Positions 1 to 5,679 are shown, numbered from the stretch's first letter. The stretch: 10,829 bases of DNA from an uncultured Acholeplasma sp. (GCA_937934685.1 CALGYU010000080.1:1-10829), one strand, 5' to 3'. The notes: generated by a model not told the origin, from the letters alone. A program made the numbers and translations.

Positions 1-3
1 CAT
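1..3 (-). CDS. Start codon of a gene running off the left edge
   Basis: On the minus strand the window ends with ATG (bases 3 to 1). It is preceded by a good Shine-Dalgarno sequence, GAGGTGA, at about 14-20, about ten bases upstream of the ATG. No other start is placed as well behind this site, so a minus-strand gene very probably begins here with its body outside the window. Its product cannot be known. Its leader is unusual: no clear promoter lies between the ATG and the terminator-like hairpin at 64-97, so its transcription may have to pass through that hairpin. Confidence 0.5.
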
Positions 4-63
4 TTATTTAAAATCACCTCTTCTTTTTTTCTACGTCCATGATCTGTCTACTTTAATCACTGA

Positions 64-97
64 TAAAAAAAACTCCCTTGATTAATCAAGTGAGTTT
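64..97 (-). terminator. Terminator-like hairpin in the leader of the left-edge gene
   Basis: Read on the minus strand, AAACTC pairs with GAGTTT (92-97 with 70-75). After one mismatch the 14-base palindrome CTTGATTAATCAAG (77-90) completes the stem, and a run of eight T (65-72) follows. This is a canonical intrinsic terminator, but it is not needed by yneF, which has its own terminator at 238-261. It therefore ends a separate short transcript or acts as an attenuator for the gene starting at base 3. The plus-strand side has no U-tract, so the hairpin works in one direction. Confidence 0.7.
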
Positions 98-130
98 ATC
101 TTTATTGATTCTAAATATCAAAACATTCAA
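86..130 (-). CDS. Possible 14-codon leader peptide (TTG start)
   Basis: A TTG codon sits about ten bases downstream of the SD-like AAAGGAG (141-147). It opens a 14-residue frame, MNVLIFRINKDKLT, whose TGA stop lies inside the stem of the terminator at 64-97. A ribosome translating it would cover the proposed antiterminator segment (105-110). An overlapping ATG (124-126) gives only ATG-TTT-TGA. There is no run of a single amino acid that would point to a regulating tRNA. At this length chance is a serious alternative, so this is a weak call made from position only. Confidence 0.2.
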   Translation of the reverse strand: MNVLIFRINKDKLT

Positions 131-194
131 CTAATCAGATCTCCTTTTTAAAAGTCATGATGCCTACTTTTAAAGATCAAAATCAGCCTTTTTC

Positions 195-239
195 TTATGT
201 TTACTTATTGTAAATAAAGTTTAACTTAAATAAACATAA
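195..239. repeat. Inverted repeat enclosing a weak promoter
   Basis: TTATGTTTA (195-203) and TAAACATAA (231-239) are perfect 9-bp inverted repeats 27 bases apart. Between them is an 11-base palindrome, AAGTTTAACTT (217-227). On the minus strand a TACAAT -10 (207-212) lies inside, with only a weak -35, TGTTTA (231-236), at 18-bp spacing. If this promoter is real, transcription starts near 200 and reads into the leader. The right arm abuts the T-tract of the yneF terminator. Such arms could be an operator, but AT-rich DNA gives such repeats by chance. Confidence 0.3.
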
Positions 240-261
240 AAAAATAGCGCATATGCGCTAT
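238..261 (-). terminator. Intrinsic terminator of yneF
   Basis: The 18-base perfect palindrome ATAGCGCATATGCGCTAT (244-261) has a GC-rich core unusual for this AT-rich region. On the minus strand it is followed by seven T (238-244), the first of them paired in the stem. It begins eleven bases after the yneF stop codon. The A-rich stretch on the other side (plus-strand CTTTTT, 264-269) could give weaker bidirectional function. Confidence 0.9.
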
Positions 262-271
262 ATCTTTTTCA

Positions 272-487
272 CTACTTTGCTTGTTGCATTGATGCCATAA
301 CTTGTCTAATCTGTTTTTCAGATGCTGTACGGCCCATTTGTCTAAACATTTCGCGTATTTGTGCTTCGCTAATCGGTGGATTTTTCTTTAAATAATTTTT
401 AAACCATGCTCTTGTAATAAAGAATCCAGCAACTAATCCGACCAATAATGCACCCACAATTGATAATACGATACCCCATGTTGGCAT
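272..487 (-). CDS. yneF: YneF/UPF0154 family small membrane protein
   Basis: This 71-residue protein matches the UPF0154 (YneF) family of low-GC Gram-positive bacteria and mollicutes, which has no established biochemical function. One N-terminal membrane helix spans about residues 5-24 (glycine-rich, ending GFFITR). The family signature YLKKNPPIS follows at 32-40, then a charged C-terminal helix with MGRTASEKQI at 51-60. Its length is normal for the family. The ATG lies 7 bases after AGGAG (495-499). It appears monocistronic, with a promoter at 512-540 and a terminator at 238-261. The signature and topology make the family call secure. The role is unknown; an inner-membrane location is inferred from the helix. 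Confidence 0.93.
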   Translation of the reverse strand: MPTWGIVLSIVGALLVGLVAGFFITRAWFKNYLKKNPPISEAQIREMFRQMGRTASEKQIRQVMASMQQAK

Positions 488-511
488 ACAATCACTCCTA
501 ACTTTAATTAT

Positions 512-540
512 ATTGTATATTAAATTTTACTAAAAAACAA
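512..540 (-). promoter_or_regulatory. Promoter of yneF
   Basis: On the minus strand TTGTTT (535-540) and TACAAT (512-517) are separated by exactly 17 bases, a sigma-70/sigma-A type arrangement. Start of transcription would fall near 505, giving a leader of about 18 nt that begins just before the SD. One copy of the repeated TTTACTAAA element (526-534) lies in the spacer. Confidence 0.5.
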
Positions 541-578
541 GCAGTTATATTTACTAAACTTTAATTACTTTTACTAAA
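526..578. repeat. Three TTTA-N-TAAA repeats upstream of yneF
   Basis: TTTACTAAA occurs at 526-534, 550-558 and 570-578. The last two extend to a 12-base direct repeat, TTTACTAAACTT (550-561 and 570-581). The unit is palindromic around its central base. The copies are 24 and 20 bases apart, close to two helical turns. The first copy lies in the yneF promoter spacer and the others just upstream of the -35. This could be a regulator-binding array or simply AT-rich sequence. Confidence 0.4.
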
Positions 579-591
579 CTTAATAAAACAT

Positions 592-615
592 AAAAAAAAC
601 ACTATTTTCATAGTG
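592..615 (-). terminator. Intrinsic terminator of the copper-rsmD operon
   Basis: On the minus strand CACTAT-GAAA-ATAGTG (600-615) forms a 6-bp stem with a stable GAAA tetraloop, followed by eight T (592-599). The TGA stop of rsmD (608-610) sits at the top of the hairpin, so coding sequence and terminator overlap. Confidence 0.88.
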
Positions 616-1159
616 CTTTTCTATGGTAATATTTAATCTTTTTAATGCCATAAACCTTTTCTTTATAACACTCAAAATCTCCTATGACATCTTCTAATTC
701 GTTTGTTTTATGTAACTCACAAACAATGACAGAATCTTTATTAGTTAACTTCTCTAAAGCTAAAATAGAATGTTTATAATAATCATTATGATAAGGTGGA
801 TCAAGGAAAACCAAATCAAAGACAAGCCCTTTTTCCTCAAACATTTTCAAAGCACTTAAGTAATCTTTTTGAATCACATAAACATCTTTTGTAATGCCTA
901 AAGATACTATATTTTTTTCAATCGTTTTAATTGCATCTTTATGATGGTCAACCAAATAAACCAATCCTGCACCTCTGCTTAATCCTTCTATCCCATAAGC
1001 ACCACTACCTGAAAAAAGATCTAATATAACCGCATCATATATTTGATTACCTAAACTATTAAAAACAGCGCCCCTTACTTTATCAGAAGTTTCTTTAGTA
1101 GACTCATTGGGAACCATCTCAATTTTTCTACCACCATACTTCCCAGCAATCACTCTCAT
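608..1159 (-). CDS. rsmD: 16S rRNA (guanine966-N2)-methyltransferase RsmD
   Basis: RsmD methylates N2 of G966 of 16S rRNA using S-adenosylmethionine, acting on the assembling small subunit. The 183-residue protein has the family's usual length and architecture: N-terminal MRVIAGKYGGRK, a TSDKVRGAVFNSL segment at 24-36, the SAM-binding DLFSGSG loop at 47-53, and the DPPY catalytic motif of N-methyltransferases at 120-123. The start is fixed by TAATG, where the ATG shares one base with the copZ stop. No strong SD lies at the right distance, so translation is probably coupled to copZ. In many Firmicutes rsmD is followed by coaD; here it is followed directly by a terminator. Membership of a copper operon is odd and is treated as a finding. 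The assignment is firm. Confidence 0.95.
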   Translation of the reverse strand: MRVIAGKYGGRKIEMVPNESTKETSDKVRGAVFNSLGNQIYDAVILDLFSGSGAYGIEGLSRGAGLVYLVDHHKDAIKTIEKNIVSLGITKDVYVIQKDYLSALKMFEEKGLVFDLVFLDPPYHNDYYKHSILALEKLTNKDSVIVCELHKTNELEDVIGDFECYKEKVYGIKKIKYYHRKAL

Positions 1160-1344
1160 TATTTAACAGTTTTGTATCCTGCGTTTTCAATGACTTCAAT
1201 AGCTTCTAAATGTTGTTCATCTGAAACAGTCACTTCTTTTTTTGATAAATCAATTTCATTAACAATATCATTTAACAGTAAAGCTCTTTGAATTTTACCA
1301 ACACAATTTTGACAGTTCATATTTTCTACTTTAATATGTTTCAT
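1159..1344 (-). CDS. copZ: Copper chaperone CopZ (HMA domain)
   Basis: This is a 61-residue heavy-metal-associated domain protein that would carry Cu(I) to CopA in the cytoplasm. It is essentially one ferredoxin-like HMA fold with the metal site MNCQNC at residues 9-14. Length is typical of CopZ/Atx1. I start it at the ATG at 1342-1344. An in-frame ATG at 1351-1353 immediately abuts AAAGGAGG and leaves no spacing, whereas the chosen ATG is 9 bases from the SD. That SD lies in the last codons of copA, whose TGA ends one base before this ATG. The stop overlaps the rsmD start by one base. Family and role are secure; Cu(I) preference rests on the adjoining P1B-1 ATPase. Confidence 0.92.
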   Translation of the reverse strand: MKHIKVENMNCQNCVGKIQRALLLNDIVNEIDLSKKEVTVSDEQHLEAIEVIENAGYKTVK

Positions 1345-1345
1345 C

Positions 1346-3493
1346 TCATACATCCTCCTTTGTTTTAAATTTCCATAATTTTAAACTTAACGCATTTAAG
1401 ATTACCATCAAACTACTAAACGCCATACCAAATCCTGCTAGAGTTGGACTGAACGTATTAAAAGCAGCTAACGGAATCAATACTATATTATATATAAAAG
1501 CCCAGAAGAAATTCAAGTATATATTATGTAAAGTTGCTTTAGATAAATCAATTGCATATAAAACAGAACGCAAATCATTTTTCATTAAAGTCACATCCGC
1601 TGTATCAATTGCAATATCTGAACCACTACCAACTGCAAATCCTACATCAGCCATTTTTAACGCTGGTGCATCATTAATACCATCACCAACAAAAGCTACA
1701 ACTTTTTCTTTTTCCTGAATCTTTTTAACAATTTCAGCTTTCTCATGAGGCAATACACCAGCATATATTTGCTCAATTCCTAGTAACCCTCCAATGTATA
1801 AAGCTGTTTTCATTTGATCCCCTGTAATCATATAAGGTGTGATACCACGACGCTTTAAATCTTTAATTAAGACATAAGAACTTTCTTTTAATTCATCGGC
1901 CACTGCAATCATATTAACAACAACCCCATCAACTACAGTGAAGAATACTGTCTTACCTTGTTCCTGGTATTTTTCATAATCCAAATAAGAATTCTTAATT
2001 TGATGTTCATTTAAATAACTAATAGAAACAACTAAAACTTCCTTTTTTTCAACATACCCCTTAATTCCATATCCAATTAATGTTTCAAACCCTTCTACGC
2101 TTAAAATTTCGCCTTTAAAATAAGAAGTGATGGCACTTGCAATAGGATGATTAGAATGTTTTTCTAATGAAGCTGTGTAGACCAATGATTCTTGTGTTCC
2201 AATATAATCTGTTACAACTGGTTTCCCGTTAGTTAAGGTACCCGTTTTATCAAAAGCGATGGCTGTAATTTTATTTGCAATTTCAAAAAATTCTCCACCC
2301 TTATATAAAACACCTTCTTTAAACGCCATACCACTTGAAACACTAATGCTCGTTGGAGTTGCTAATCCTAAAGCACACGGACAAGATACAACCAAGACTG
2401 CAATCGCTGGACTGATTGCTTGAGATAAAGTTGCGTCTTGAATAAATAACCAGCTAATTAAAACGATGAGACTAATTAAGATAACTATTGGAACAAAGAC
2501 AGAAGCAATCTTATCCGCAATTCTTTGTGCTTTGGGTTTAATTAAAGAAGTTTCTTCTACCGTTTGAATGATCTTAGCTAAAACCGTTTCACTACCTACT
2601 TTGGTTACTTTAACTAAAATGGTTTCCATAATATTTAAAGATGATCCAATCACTTCACTACCTACTTGTTTTAAAGCAGGCATAGACTCTCCTGTTAACA
2701 TGGATTCATCCACATAAGTCTTACCCGAAACAACTATGCCATCTACTGGTACTTTTTCATAACTTTTTACAACCACTACATCATCTACTAAAACCTTTTC
2801 TATTGGAATGGTTATTTCAACTGAATCTTTTAGAATGGTTGCTTCTTTAGAGCCTAAGCTTAAAAGACTTGTTAAAGTTGCACTGGTTTTTTCTTTGATT
2901 CTATTTTCAAAATAGTTTCCAATTAAAACCATCCAAATAATAACTGCTGTAACTTCAAAAAATAATAAATGTGATTGCCCGTTGGTTTTAATCGTCTCAA
3001 TGATACTATAAATATATGCTGAGGTAGTCCCTATAACAACCAATGAATCCATTCCTAAGTTTTTATTTTTAATCGAATGATAAGTGGCTATAAAAAATCT
3101 TCTCCCTGCAATAAATAAAACTGGCGTTGCCATCCCCCATTGGAAATAGCCATTCATAAAAATATCTGGTACATAAACAAAATGAAGTCCTAAATGATTA
3201 AACATGGTCCATAATAGTGGAATAGAAAAGAGTGTTGCAATCAGTAGATCTATACGATCTTTTCTTCTAACTTTTAACTGCTCTTTATCATCTTTAATAC
3301 CATGATAACCAATGACACTTAATTCACGGTACAAATCATCTTCGCTATATTTATTTTCGTCATATGTAAAAATAACTCTTTTAGATGTTACCAATACTTT
3401 AGCATCCATATCTTCTAATGCCTTAAAGTGTGTCTCAATTGATTGAGCACAATTGGTACAAGTAATGTTATCAACTTTAATTGTTTTTCTCAT
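1346..3493 (-). CDS. copA: Cu(I)-exporting P1B-1-type ATPase CopA
   Basis: This 715-residue membrane pump couples ATP hydrolysis to heavy-metal export. An N-terminal HMA domain carries TCTNC (11-15). Then come about four membrane helices (81-193), the actuator loop TGES at 267-270, the membrane metal site CPC at 371-373, and the phosphorylated Asp415 in DKTGT. The nucleotide-domain HP follows at 449-450, then GDGIND at 603-608 and two final helices. The helix-7 YN pair (668-669) and helix-8 MxxSS (690-694) are hallmarks of Cu(I) pumps (P1B-1), not of Zn/Cd/Pb types. Only one HMA domain is present. The ATG is 8 bases behind AAAGGA, which lies in the final codons of the upstream repressor gene, 5 bases away. 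Copper efflux is well supported by motifs. Confidence 0.95.
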   Translation of the reverse strand: MRKTIKVDNITCTNCAQSIETHFKALEDMDAKVLVTSKRVIFTYDENKYSEDDLYRELSVIGYHGIKDDKEQLKVRRKDRIDLLIATLFSIPLLWTMFNHLGLHFVYVPDIFMNGYFQWGMATPVLFIAGRRFFIATYHSIKNKNLGMDSLVVIGTTSAYIYSIIETIKTNGQSHLLFFEVTAVIIWMVLIGNYFENRIKEKTSATLTSLLSLGSKEATILKDSVEITIPIEKVLVDDVVVVKSYEKVPVDGIVVSGKTYVDESMLTGESMPALKQVGSEVIGSSLNIMETILVKVTKVGSETVLAKIIQTVEETSLIKPKAQRIADKIASVFVPIVILISLIVLISWLFIQDATLSQAISPAIAVLVVSCPCALGLATPTSISVSSGMAFKEGVLYKGGEFFEIANKITAIAFDKTGTLTNGKPVVTDYIGTQESLVYTASLEKHSNHPIASAITSYFKGEILSVEGFETLIGYGIKGYVEKKEVLVVSISYLNEHQIKNSYLDYEKYQEQGKTVFFTVVDGVVVNMIAVADELKESSYVLIKDLKRRGITPYMITGDQMKTALYIGGLLGIEQIYAGVLPHEKAEIVKKIQEKEKVVAFVGDGINDAPALKMADVGFAVGSGSDIAIDTADVTLMKNDLRSVLYAIDLSKATLHNIYLNFFWAFIYNIVLIPLAAFNTFSPTLAGFGMAFSSLMVILNALSLKLWKFKTKEDV

Positions 3494-3498
3494 AATTA

Positions 3499-3852
3499 TT
3501 ATCCTTTGGTATGAATATAGACTTTGTCGATTAAACGTGAAATGTTTGGATCATTTAGACTATAATATACCATTTTCCCTTCTTTTCTTCCTTTTACCAG
3601 ATCATATGATCTAAGCAATTTCATCTGATGTGAAATCGCACTTTTTGAAACACCTATTAAATGACCTAAGTCACAAACACATAGTTCATCTTCTTTGATT
3701 GCTGAAAGTATTTTTATTCTTGTAGGGTCTGATAAGACTTTAAATAGATTACTTAAGTCATCAAACTCTTGATCACTATACAATGATTTTTCTACTTTCG
3801 TTAAAACATCTTGATGAAAAATGGTACAATTACAATTTTCTTTACAAGCCAT
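3499..3852 (-). CDS. ArsR/SmtB-family metal-sensing repressor, CadC-like
   Basis: This is a winged-helix repressor of 117 residues. Core motifs are LSDPTRIKIL (40-49), the metal-site ELCVCD (56-61) on the putative helix alpha-3, and the recognition region SKSAISHQMKLL (69-80). Cysteines are at 3, 7, 9, 58 and 60. From family knowledge, CadC of S. aureus plasmid pI258 uses Cys7, Cys11, Cys58 and Cys60, so an alpha-3N thiolate site is likely. Of the CadC alpha-5 zinc ligands, Asp101 and His114 have counterparts; His103 is Asn and Glu117 is Gly. I start it at the ATG at 3850-3852, 5 bases from AAAGGAAG. A TTG six codons upstream lies within the operator and has no SD. As first gene of the operon it probably autoregulates and releases DNA on metal binding. 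The metal is unproven. Confidence 0.9.
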   Translation of the reverse strand: MACKENCNCTIFHQDVLTKVEKSLYSDQEFDDLSNLFKVLSDPTRIKILSAIKEDELCVCDLGHLIGVSKSAISHQMKLLRSYDLVKGRKEGKMVYYSLNDPNISRLIDKVYIHTKG

Positions 3853-3865
3853 AGTATCTTCCTTT

Positions 3866-3886
3866 CTCAATTGAGTGATTGCTCAA
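3866..3886. promoter_or_regulatory. Operator of the metal operon
   Basis: Three half-sites lie in a row: CTCAA (3866-3870), TTGAG (3871-3875) and CTCAA (3882-3886). The pair TTGAG-N6-CTCAA matches the TGAA-N6-TTCA-like core of ArsR/SmtB operators, with G for A. The adjoining CTCAATTGAG is a perfect 10-base palindrome. The site covers the expected transcription start and ends next to the -10 box, which is ideal for repression by the first gene product. Confidence 0.7.
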
Positions 3887-3890
3887 CTGT

Positions 3891-3919
3891 ATTATAATAA
3901 AAAAGTAAGTTTTATGCAA
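3891..3919 (-). promoter_or_regulatory. Promoter of the arsR-copA-copZ-rsmD operon
   Basis: A perfect -10 TATAAT (3891-3896, minus strand) is preceded at 17 bp by TTGCAT (3914-3919). Transcription would start near 3884, inside the operator palindrome, leaving about 32 nt of leader. No other promoter is evident before rsmD, so all four genes probably share it. Confidence 0.65.
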
Positions 3920-3933
3920 CAAACTTATCTTAT

Positions 3934-3968
3934 AAAAAAAAGAATATCATCATAAGATCATATTCTTT
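3934..3968 (-). terminator. Intrinsic terminator of pdp
   Basis: On the minus strand AAAGAATAT (3960-3968) pairs with ATATTCTTT (3939-3947). Inside, ATC-TTAT-GAT extends the stem past one G-G mismatch. Eight T follow (3934-3941). It begins ten bases after the pdp TAG stop and lies just upstream of the arsR promoter. Confidence 0.85.
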
Positions 3969-3978
3969 ATTATTTATT

Positions 3979-5277
3979 CTATTCTATCGTATCTTCAATT
4001 AACTTAATTTTAACTTTCTTAGGTCCTACTTTAATACTATCATTTAAAATTTTAATTGCTTCATCTAAACCTTTATCATGGTGATAAATATCGACTAAAA
4101 CATCTCCAACTGCTACAGCATCACCAATTTTTAAACGTAAATCTAAGCCCACTTTCAAATCAATAGCATCATCTTTAGTTGCTCTGCCTGCTCCTAGTAA
4201 CATGGCTGCATGTCCAATGCCTAAAGCATCAATTTCTTCTATATAACCAGCTGTTTTAGCAAAAAGTTTTTCTACTTTTGTACCCTCATAAAGTTTTTCT
4301 GGTTGTTTAATATAACTAACATCTCCGCCTTGTGCTATAACCATCTCTTCAAGTTTATATAAAGAACTACCATCTTTTAAAGTGTTATATGCCAATTGAT
4401 AAGCTTCATCAAAATCTGTCACAATATGTGCAAGATTTAAAATATGTGCAGAAATAACAGCTGTCACAATATTTAAATCCTCAGGGCCATTACCAGAAAG
4501 AGTTTCTACTGCTTCATAAACTTCTAGTCCGTTACCAATCTTATGCCCTAAAGGCTCACTCATATTAGTTAATACCGCACGCATTTTCTTACCTGATAAA
4601 TTGCCAATAGAAACCATTAATTTAGCTAATTTTTTAGCATCCTCAATGCTTTTCATAAAAGCACCATTACCAAACTTAACATCAAGAACAATGACATCAG
4701 ATCCACTAGCCAATTTTTTTGACATAATACTTGCAGCAATTAAAGGAATTGAGTCTACGGTTGCTGTCACATCACGTAGCGCATAAATCTTTTTATCCGC
4801 TGGCGCAACATCACCTGTTTGACCAATAACTGATAAACCAATGTCATTTACTTGATTTTTAAATTCCTCTAAAGATAATTCGATTTTATACCCTGGTATA
4901 GCCTCAAGCTTATCTAGTGTCCCACCAGTGTGGCCTAAGCCTCTACCGCTCATTTTAGCCACTTTAGCGCCTAAATGAGATAATAATGGAGCAAGTACTA
5001 AAGTTACCTTATCTCCAACACCACCAGTTGAGTGTTTATCTACCTTCATTCCTTCAATACTACTTAAATCAATGACATCTCCTGAATCTCTCATCGCTAG
5101 TGCTAAATGAGTTGCTTCATCATCTGTCATACCTTTAAAGTAGGTAGCCATTAAAAAAGCACTCATTTGATAATCAGGGATTTGATTTTTTGTATACCCA
5201 TTGATTAAAAATACAATTTCTTCTTTACTTAAAACGTGTCCATCTCTTTTTTTTTCTATAATATCTATCGCTCGCAT
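3979..5277 (-). CDS. pdp: Pyrimidine-nucleoside phosphorylase
   Basis: This enzyme phosphorolyses uridine, deoxyuridine and/or thymidine to base plus (deoxy)ribose-1-phosphate in cytosolic nucleoside salvage. The 432 residues equal the usual length of the Pdp/DeoA family. An N-terminal helical domain is followed by the phosphate-binding KHSTGGVGDK (81-90) and the family signature SGRGLGHTGGTLDKLE (110-125). LASGSDVIVLDVKFGNGAF is a further conserved segment in the middle. In the C-terminal third, AMLLGAGRATKDD precedes a biotinyl-like beta domain. The ATG sits 3 bases after GGAGGCGAT. The gene is monocistronic, with a promoter at 5296-5326 and a terminator at 3934-3968. Low-GC Gram-positive homologues mostly accept both uridine and thymidine, hence pdp rather than deoA; the exact specificity is inferred. 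Confidence 0.93.
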   Translation of the reverse strand: MRAIDIIEKKRDGHVLSKEEIVFLINGYTKNQIPDYQMSAFLMATYFKGMTDDEATHLALAMRDSGDVIDLSSIEGMKVDKHSTGGVGDKVTLVLAPLLSHLGAKVAKMSGRGLGHTGGTLDKLEAIPGYKIELSLEEFKNQVNDIGLSVIGQTGDVAPADKKIYALRDVTATVDSIPLIAASIMSKKLASGSDVIVLDVKFGNGAFMKSIEDAKKLAKLMVSIGNLSGKKMRAVLTNMSEPLGHKIGNGLEVYEAVETLSGNGPEDLNIVTAVISAHILNLAHIVTDFDEAYQLAYNTLKDGSSLYKLEEMVIAQGGDVSYIKQPEKLYEGTKVEKLFAKTAGYIEEIDALGIGHAAMLLGAGRATKDDAIDLKVGLDLRLKIGDAVAVGDVLVDIYHHDKGLDEAIKILNDSIKVGPKKVKIKLIEDTIE

Positions 5278-5295
5278 GAAATCGCCTCCATCTTT

Positions 5296-5326
5296 ATTAT
5301 ATCAAAAAAAAAGTGCTTTATGTAAA
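5296..5326 (-). promoter_or_regulatory. Probable promoter of pdp
   Basis: TATAAT (5296-5301, minus strand) is a perfect -10. The best -35 is TTTACA (5321-5326), a 5/6 match, but at a long 19-bp spacing. This -35 lies in the loop and stem of the upstream gene's terminator. Transcription would begin near 5289, at the first bases of the SD, giving a leader of about 12 nt. Confidence 0.5.
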
Positions 5327-5331
5327 GCACT
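5304..5331 (-). terminator. Intrinsic terminator of the small membrane protein gene
   Basis: AGTGCTTTA and TAAAGCACT (5312-5331) form a 20-base palindrome whose hairpin is followed on the minus strand by nine T (5304-5312). It begins about ten bases after the TAA stop of the 103-residue gene and overlaps the -35 region of pdp. Confidence 0.88.
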
Positions 5332-5340
5332 CTTACTTAT

Positions 5341-5652
5341 TTAAACAAATGTAATGAAAACATAGGCAATAATAGCGACAACGGCTAAAACAATGAATAA
5401 TTTTAATGCCTTTTTAATAAATGAGATAACTCCTAAAATAAGAATAACTAATAAAAGGATCGCTCCTAGTATTTTATAAATCTCAGGTAATGGTACAATA
5501 AATGTTTCATAAAGTTCCATGATTCTGAAATCAAAATTAACAACCTCTTTTAGCAAACTATCGATTTGAGATCCCATTTTTGAGAAAAAGTTCACAATCG
5601 CTTGCCAAATATTTTCAAAAAAATTACCATTTTCTGTTAAAAACCGAAACAT
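5341..5652 (-). CDS. Unknown small membrane protein with two C-terminal helices
   Basis: I do not recognise this 103-residue protein. The N-terminal half (about 9-36) looks amphipathic, with repeated Phe, Trp and Ile among charged residues. Two strongly hydrophobic helices follow at about 59-78 and 84-102, separated by a lysine-bearing turn (KKALK). The protein ends directly after the second helix with no tail. It has no signal peptide, cysteines or catalytic motif. The gene is real by its signals: a strong SD GGGGAGGTG five bases before ATG, an extended -10 promoter upstream and a good terminator downstream. It is divergent from the phosphatase gene at 5764, which is weak evidence for a shared role. 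Confidence 0.85.
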   Translation of the reverse strand: MFRFLTENGNFFENIWQAIVNFFSKMGSQIDSLLKEVVNFDFRIMELYETFIVPLPEIYKILGAILLLVILILGVISFIKKALKLFIVLAVVAIIAYVFITFV

Positions 5653-5679
5653 TCAAACACCTCCCCATAAGTAATTTTT

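Larger units (their letters stand above)
64..200 (-). promoter_or_regulatory. Candidate attenuator leader RNA or small RNA
   Basis: This stretch between two terminators holds several interlocking structures on the minus strand. A 9-bp stem TTTAAAAGT/ACTTTTAAA (166-174 with 147-155) has a 10-nt loop. GATCTTT (172-178) can pair, with G-U pairs, to GGAGATC (138-144), hiding the SD-like AAAGGAG. AATCAA (105-110) can pair with TTGATT (84-89), which would break the terminator at 64-97. Mutually exclusive pairings of this kind are typical of attenuators. I recognise no known riboswitch or T-box motif (no TGGNACC-like element). A stand-alone small RNA of about 135 nt is the alternative. Confidence 0.4.

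Noticed and set aside
98..235. T-box or known riboswitch in the left leader
   Set aside because: No TGGNACC-like T-box sequence or familiar aptamer core was found, so only a generic attenuator is proposed.
608..610. Reading of TGA as tryptophan (mycoplasma code)
   Set aside because: TGA ends rsmD, copA and thyA at the natural family ends, and Trp codons are TGG.
1345..1353. Longer copZ starting at the ATG at 1351-1353
   Set aside because: That ATG directly touches the SD with no spacing; the next in-frame ATG has 9 bases and matches usual CopZ N-termini.
3853..3870. TTG start adding six residues to the metal repressor
   Set aside because: It lies in the operator without its own SD. Starting at the ATG at 3852 also puts Cys7, Cys58, Cys60, Asp101 and His114 in register with CadC numbering.
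4601..4786. Open reading frame of 61 codons on the plus strand
   Set aside because: It lies wholly antisense within pdp, has no SD and shows no recognisable motif; it is a shadow of the conserved gene.
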